From positions 23,436 through 50,343 of the forward strand of contig NYYH01000048.1 of NCBI GenBank assembly GCA_002686705.1: a DNA stretch of 26,908 bases, given 5' to 3'. The stretch's first letter is position 1; each line of letters begins with the position of its first letter. Shown piece by piece: positions 24,156 to 26,908 of the stretch. Under the pieces are notes generated by a model. It was not told where the DNA came from, ran no database searches, and was given only the letters and a program-made list of their open reading frames with translations. The position numbers were made by a program, and so were the translations under genes. The DNA comes from Bacteroidota bacterium. Its GTDB lineage: Bacteria; Bacteroidota; Bacteroidia; Bacteroidales; F082.

Positions 24156-25235
24156 ATGTTAAAAATAATCGACATATACATAATTAAGAAATTTCTTGGA
24201 ACTTTCTTTTATGCCATTTCATTGTTGATTTTGATAGTTATTATTTTTGATGTTAGTGAAAATCTTGATAGCTTTATTCAGAAAGATGCTCCTTTAAAAG
24301 CAATAGTATTTGATTATTACCTAAATTTTATTCCGTATTTCATTAACCTTTTTATTTACTTATTTACATTTATTTCGGTTATCTTTTTTACATCCAAAAT
24401 GGCTGGTGATACTGAGATTATTGCGATATTAAGTAGTGGCGTAAGTTTTCGCAGGTTACTTTATCCTTATTTGATTTCCGCAGTATTATTGGCAATGCTT
24501 TCGTTTTATCTTGGCAATTTTTTAATTCCAAAAACAAATGAAGCTAGGAGAGAATTCAAGAATAAGTACATGGAAAATCTTACGAAAGATAAGTCGAGAG
24601 ATTTACATATTCAAATTGCACCTAATACTTTTGTTTATGTTCAACGGTATAATAGCCAATTAAAAACTGGATATAAATTTTCACTTGAAAAATTTGATGG
24701 TCAAGATATGACATACAAGCTGATGGCAGATCTTATAAAACTAGATACATCAACTGGCTATTGGACACTCAAGAATTATTATATCAGAACTATCGACAGT
24801 AGTGGACAAAGTTTCGTTAAGGGTGTTGAAATGGACACGACGTTTTTGTTAAAGCCTGAGGATTTGTATAAAATAAAAGAAGAGTTTGAAGAGATGGATT
24901 TTTATGAGCTTGCCGATTATATAATTTCTGAAAAGCAAAAGGGATCCAAAGCGTACAAAAAATTTGAGGTTGAGAAAAATAAAAGAACATCAGGTCCGGT
25001 AGCCATAATTATACTTACGATTATTGGTGTTGCATTATCAAGTAGGAAAGTGCGGGGTGGTATTGGAATGCATCTTGGTGCTGGAATCGGACTCACATTC
25101 TCTTACATATTGTTGATGCAGGTTTCAACAGTATTTTCAACATTTGGTAATTTATCACCAATAATAGCAGCCTGGATACCCAACTTCATTTTTCTGATTA
25201 TTGCAATAATTTTATTACAAAAGGCACCTAAGTGA
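24156..25235 (+). CDS. LptF/LptG family permease (YjgP/YjgQ)
   Basis: This is a 359-residue inner-membrane protein. Three N-terminal transmembrane helices (about 13-33, 55-78, 100-124) are followed by a periplasmic jelly-roll-like domain (about 140-265). Three C-terminal helices follow (about 278-297, 303-325, 335-355). IDIYIIKKFLGTFFYA and TEIIAILSSGVSFRRLLYP are typical N-terminal family segments. The C-terminal GGIGMHLGAGIGLTFSYIL is also typical. With LptB, these permeases extract lipopolysaccharide from the inner membrane and feed it to the LptC-LptA bridge. Sequence alone does not decide between LptF and LptG. The same order, tgt followed by this permease, is common in Bacteroidota. It is convergent with the activase gene, with only 24 bases between. 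Confidence 0.93.
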   Translation: MLKIIDIYIIKKFLGTFFYAISLLILIVIIFDVSENLDSFIQKDAPLKAIVFDYYLNFIPYFINLFIYLFTFISVIFFTSKMAGDTEIIAILSSGVSFRRLLYPYLISAVLLAMLSFYLGNFLIPKTNEARREFKNKYMENLTKDKSRDLHIQIAPNTFVYVQRYNSQLKTGYKFSLEKFDGQDMTYKLMADLIKLDTSTGYWTLKNYYIRTIDSSGQSFVKGVEMDTTFLLKPEDLYKIKEEFEEMDFYELADYIISEKQKGSKAYKKFEVEKNKRTSGPVAIIILTIIGVALSSRKVRGGIGMHLGAGIGLTFSYILLMQVSTVFSTFGNLSPIIAAWIPNFIFLIIAIILLQKAPK

Positions 25236-25259
25236 GGTAATGTTAGACTGACACGTTAA

Positions 25260-26183
25260 TTATCCAACAGCTATCTCAATTCCATTATCTGAAAAGTAGC
25301 GTTTTAACTTTTTTTCTTTTTCAATGTCATATAACTTACATATCGGATCATCAGTGTCGAATATAATATGCTGTCCTGATCTTTCAAGTTTCTGAATCCA
25401 GGCCGGATTGTTTGGCAATAGCACGGCTTTCTTTACCGTATGCTCATTATAAAACTCAATTATCTGCTGGATATTTGTTTCACTATCAGTAATTCCCGGA
25501 ATCAAAGGTGTTCGTGACAGCAGTTCAAAATCTTCGACTTGAGATTTGCTGTGTAATTTAATAAAATTCTCTAAAATGAGTTCATTACTAACTCCACAAT
25601 ACTGCTTGTGTTGGATTGGATCAATAAATTTTATATCGAAATAAATAATATCAACAAAGGGAAGAATTAGCGACTCGAAGAGTTCGAAATTAAACAAACC
25701 TGCTGTTTCTACTAGAGTTGGAATTCCTTCATTTTTAAATCTTTTTAGCAATATCGAAGTGAACTCCATTGATAAGGTTGGCTCTCCTCCAGATAAAGTA
25801 ACCCCACCTCCAGATCTATCGAAAAAAGATTTGTATTTAATTACTTGTCCTATTATCTCCTCCACATTCATTTCCTGACCAACTTGGTTCATAGCTTTTG
25901 AGGGACAAACCTCCACGCATTCGAAACAAAGCGTGCAAAGACTTCTATCAATATAGTAAGGATTGCTGTTTGATATAGCTCCTTCCGGGCAAACTTTAAT
26001 GCATTCCCCGCAATCTATACATTTTTCCTTCTCCCACCATAACTCGGATGAAACGTTCTTGCTTTCTGGATTCTGACACCAAATACAATCAAGCGGACAA
26101 CCTTTAAAAAAAACTACAGACCTAATTCCAGGACCATCCTCTAATGAGTTGTGTTTAAAATCGAAGATCAAGGCTGCTTGCAA
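25260..26183 (-). CDS. Glycyl radical enzyme activase (radical SAM, PflA-like, with ferredoxin insert)
   Basis: The start chosen is TTG at 26183, giving 307 residues beginning MQAALIFDFKHNSLEDGPGIR, the normal family N-terminus. It lies four bases after the stop of the glycyl radical enzyme. A longer frame from ATG at 26273 would overlap that gene by 86 bases with unrelated-looking sequence. The radical SAM cluster is CPLDCIWC (Cys29, 33, 36). A ferredoxin-like insert follows with two sets of cysteines (55, 58, 61, 65 and 83, 86, 89, 93) for two further 4Fe-4S clusters. GGGVTLSGGEP is the SAM-binding glycine motif. The protein uses a 5'-deoxyadenosyl radical to place a glycyl radical on its partner, encoded directly upstream. 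It implies oxygen-sensitive metabolism. Confidence 0.9.
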   Translation of the reverse strand: MQAALIFDFKHNSLEDGPGIRSVVFFKGCPLDCIWCQNPESKNVSSELWWEKEKCIDCGECIKVCPEGAISNSNPYYIDRSLCTLCFECVEVCPSKAMNQVGQEMNVEEIIGQVIKYKSFFDRSGGGVTLSGGEPTLSMEFTSILLKRFKNEGIPTLVETAGLFNFELFESLILPFVDIIYFDIKFIDPIQHKQYCGVSNELILENFIKLHSKSQVEDFELLSRTPLIPGITDSETNIQQIIEFYNEHTVKKAVLLPNNPAWIQKLERSGQHIIFDTDDPICKLYDIEKEKKLKRYFSDNGIEIAVG

Positions 26184-26187
26184 GTGC

Positions 26188-26883
26188 TTAAATCTTAAAC
26201 TCTGTTCTTCCAATAATCTCCAATTGCAAATTTTGCTGCATACGAGTGTAGTATCCAGTATATCCAGATACACGGGCTATTAAATCCTGATAGAGTTGTG
26301 GGTGTGCCATTGCATCTTTAAGTGTATCGGTATCAACAACATTACATTGTATCTGCATACCTCCATTAATAAAATAAGTTTGTATATAATTTGCAAGATG
26401 GTCAACATTCTGTTTATGTGAATTTTCGTCTTTTTCTGAAAAAGAAACACGAACATTAAAAGTGTAATTATTATCACAATTTAAAGGATTAATACTTGCA
26501 ACGTCATTTAAGTTATCAAGTATGTTATTTGATGCTGCCGGATTTGGTGTTAGTCCCGAAGTAAATGGTTTACCGGCATGCCTACCTGATGCTGATGCTC
26601 CTGAAACACGACCATAAACTGTATGATTATTGTTTGTTCGATAACCAGGGAAATAGCACCCCCCTCTACCATTATCATGACTATGCATATAATCTGCAAT
26701 CATGGTTGTAACACGATCAACCATTTCTCTACCACTTTCGTCACCAGAGCCAAACTTAGGAACCCTATTTGAAATATATGAATGCAGCGATTTATGTCCT
26801 ATAAAGTCAGCATCCATAGCATCTTTAAGCTCATCAAATGTGTATTTTTTATCTTCAAAAATAACTTTCTTAATTGTATGTCT
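26188..26883 (-). CDS. Glycyl radical enzyme, C-terminal part only (frame broken upstream)
   Basis: The C-terminal glycyl radical domain is clear. RVSGYTGYY carries the radical glycine (codon 26263-26265), followed by QNLQLEIIGRTEF near the end, typical of pyruvate formate-lyase-like and dehydratase-type enzymes. Upstream, IKKVIFEDKKYTFDELKDAM and PKFGSGDE continue the normal fold, so the family frame extends beyond the ATG at 26817. It then meets TGA at 26884-26886 and TAA at 26902-26904. About 230 residues are open, while the family is usually around 750-850 residues. The rest would lie beyond the window, in another frame or lost. Substrate class cannot be assigned, because the active-site cysteine loop is not in the window. 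Confidence 0.75.
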   Translation of the reverse strand, partial: RHTIKKVIFEDKKYTFDELKDAMDADFIGHKSLHSYISNRVPKFGSGDESGREMVDRVTTMIADYMHSHDNGRGGCYFPGYRTNNNHTVYGRVSGASASGRHAGKPFTSGLTPNPAASNNILDNLNDVASINPLNCDNNYTFNVRVSFSEKDENSHKQNVDHLANYIQTYFINGGMQIQCNVVDTDTLKDAMAHPQLYQDLIARVSGYTGYYTRMQQNLQLEIIGRTEFKI

Positions 26884-26908
26884 TCAAACAAACTTGAACT
26901 TTTAGGGT

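Overview
The window reads as chromosomal DNA of a Bacteroidota bacterium, probably Bacteroidales or Marinilabiliales-like. The sequence is AT-rich. Four secreted proteins end in type IX secretion system (T9SS) sorting domains: two of type A (YPNP) and two of type B (gliding-motility-type FTPNGDG domain). Several genes are preceded by the Bacteroidota -7 promoter element TAnnTTTG, and Shine-Dalgarno sites are not obvious. A glycyl radical enzyme with its activase points to at least facultative anaerobic metabolism. The species cannot be named from sequence alone, and no T9SS machinery gene lies in the window.

Left part (1-3090): a decayed tRNA-Ala(GGC) gene, a secreted beta-propeller-like T9SS cargo, and directly behind it a second T9SS cargo (choice-of-anchor V type with a CxxCH motif). 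The second cargo has no recognisable start codon. A strong intrinsic terminator closes the unit. 3263-6457: a small zinc-ribbon protein, then an AlgI-like membrane O-acyltransferase (MBOAT) with a DHHW/AlgX-like partner, a pair that normally acetylates an exported polymer. 6454-8217 (minus): an isocitrate/isopropylmalate-type dehydrogenase followed by an HD-like protein whose HD dyad reads Ala-Asp. 8365-10716: cca and miaA, a tRNA maturation pair. 10919-13549: a large T9SS type B protein, followed by an FtsB/DivIC-like divisome protein.

Middle (13956-20015): intergenic palindromic repeats, urocanate hydratase (histidine degradation), a strange strand-skewed spacer built of degenerate short words, and a 1186-residue T9SS type B protein with SprB-like and cohesin-like regions. 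20175-21916 (minus): a membrane GT2 glycosyltransferase translationally coupled to an ECF-like sigma factor. 21972-22588: a compact IS200-like/RAYT transposase unit nested between two pairs of GTCCC...GGGAC hairpins.

Right part: tgt (queuosine pathway, lacking the zinc cysteines), a second copy of the CTTTGTG palindromic repeat, an LptF/LptG-type permease, then on the minus strand a glycyl radical enzyme activase downstream of the C-terminal part of its enzyme, whose frame is closed by stops just before the window edge.

Most genes are ordinary core genes. The points most worth following are the nested REP/RAYT unit, the word-mosaic spacer at 16200-16450, the start-less cargo gene, the HD-to-AD protein paired with the dehydrogenase, the coupled glycosyltransferase-sigma pair, and the broken glycyl radical enzyme frame. 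I found no CRISPR array, prophage, or clearly new defence system.
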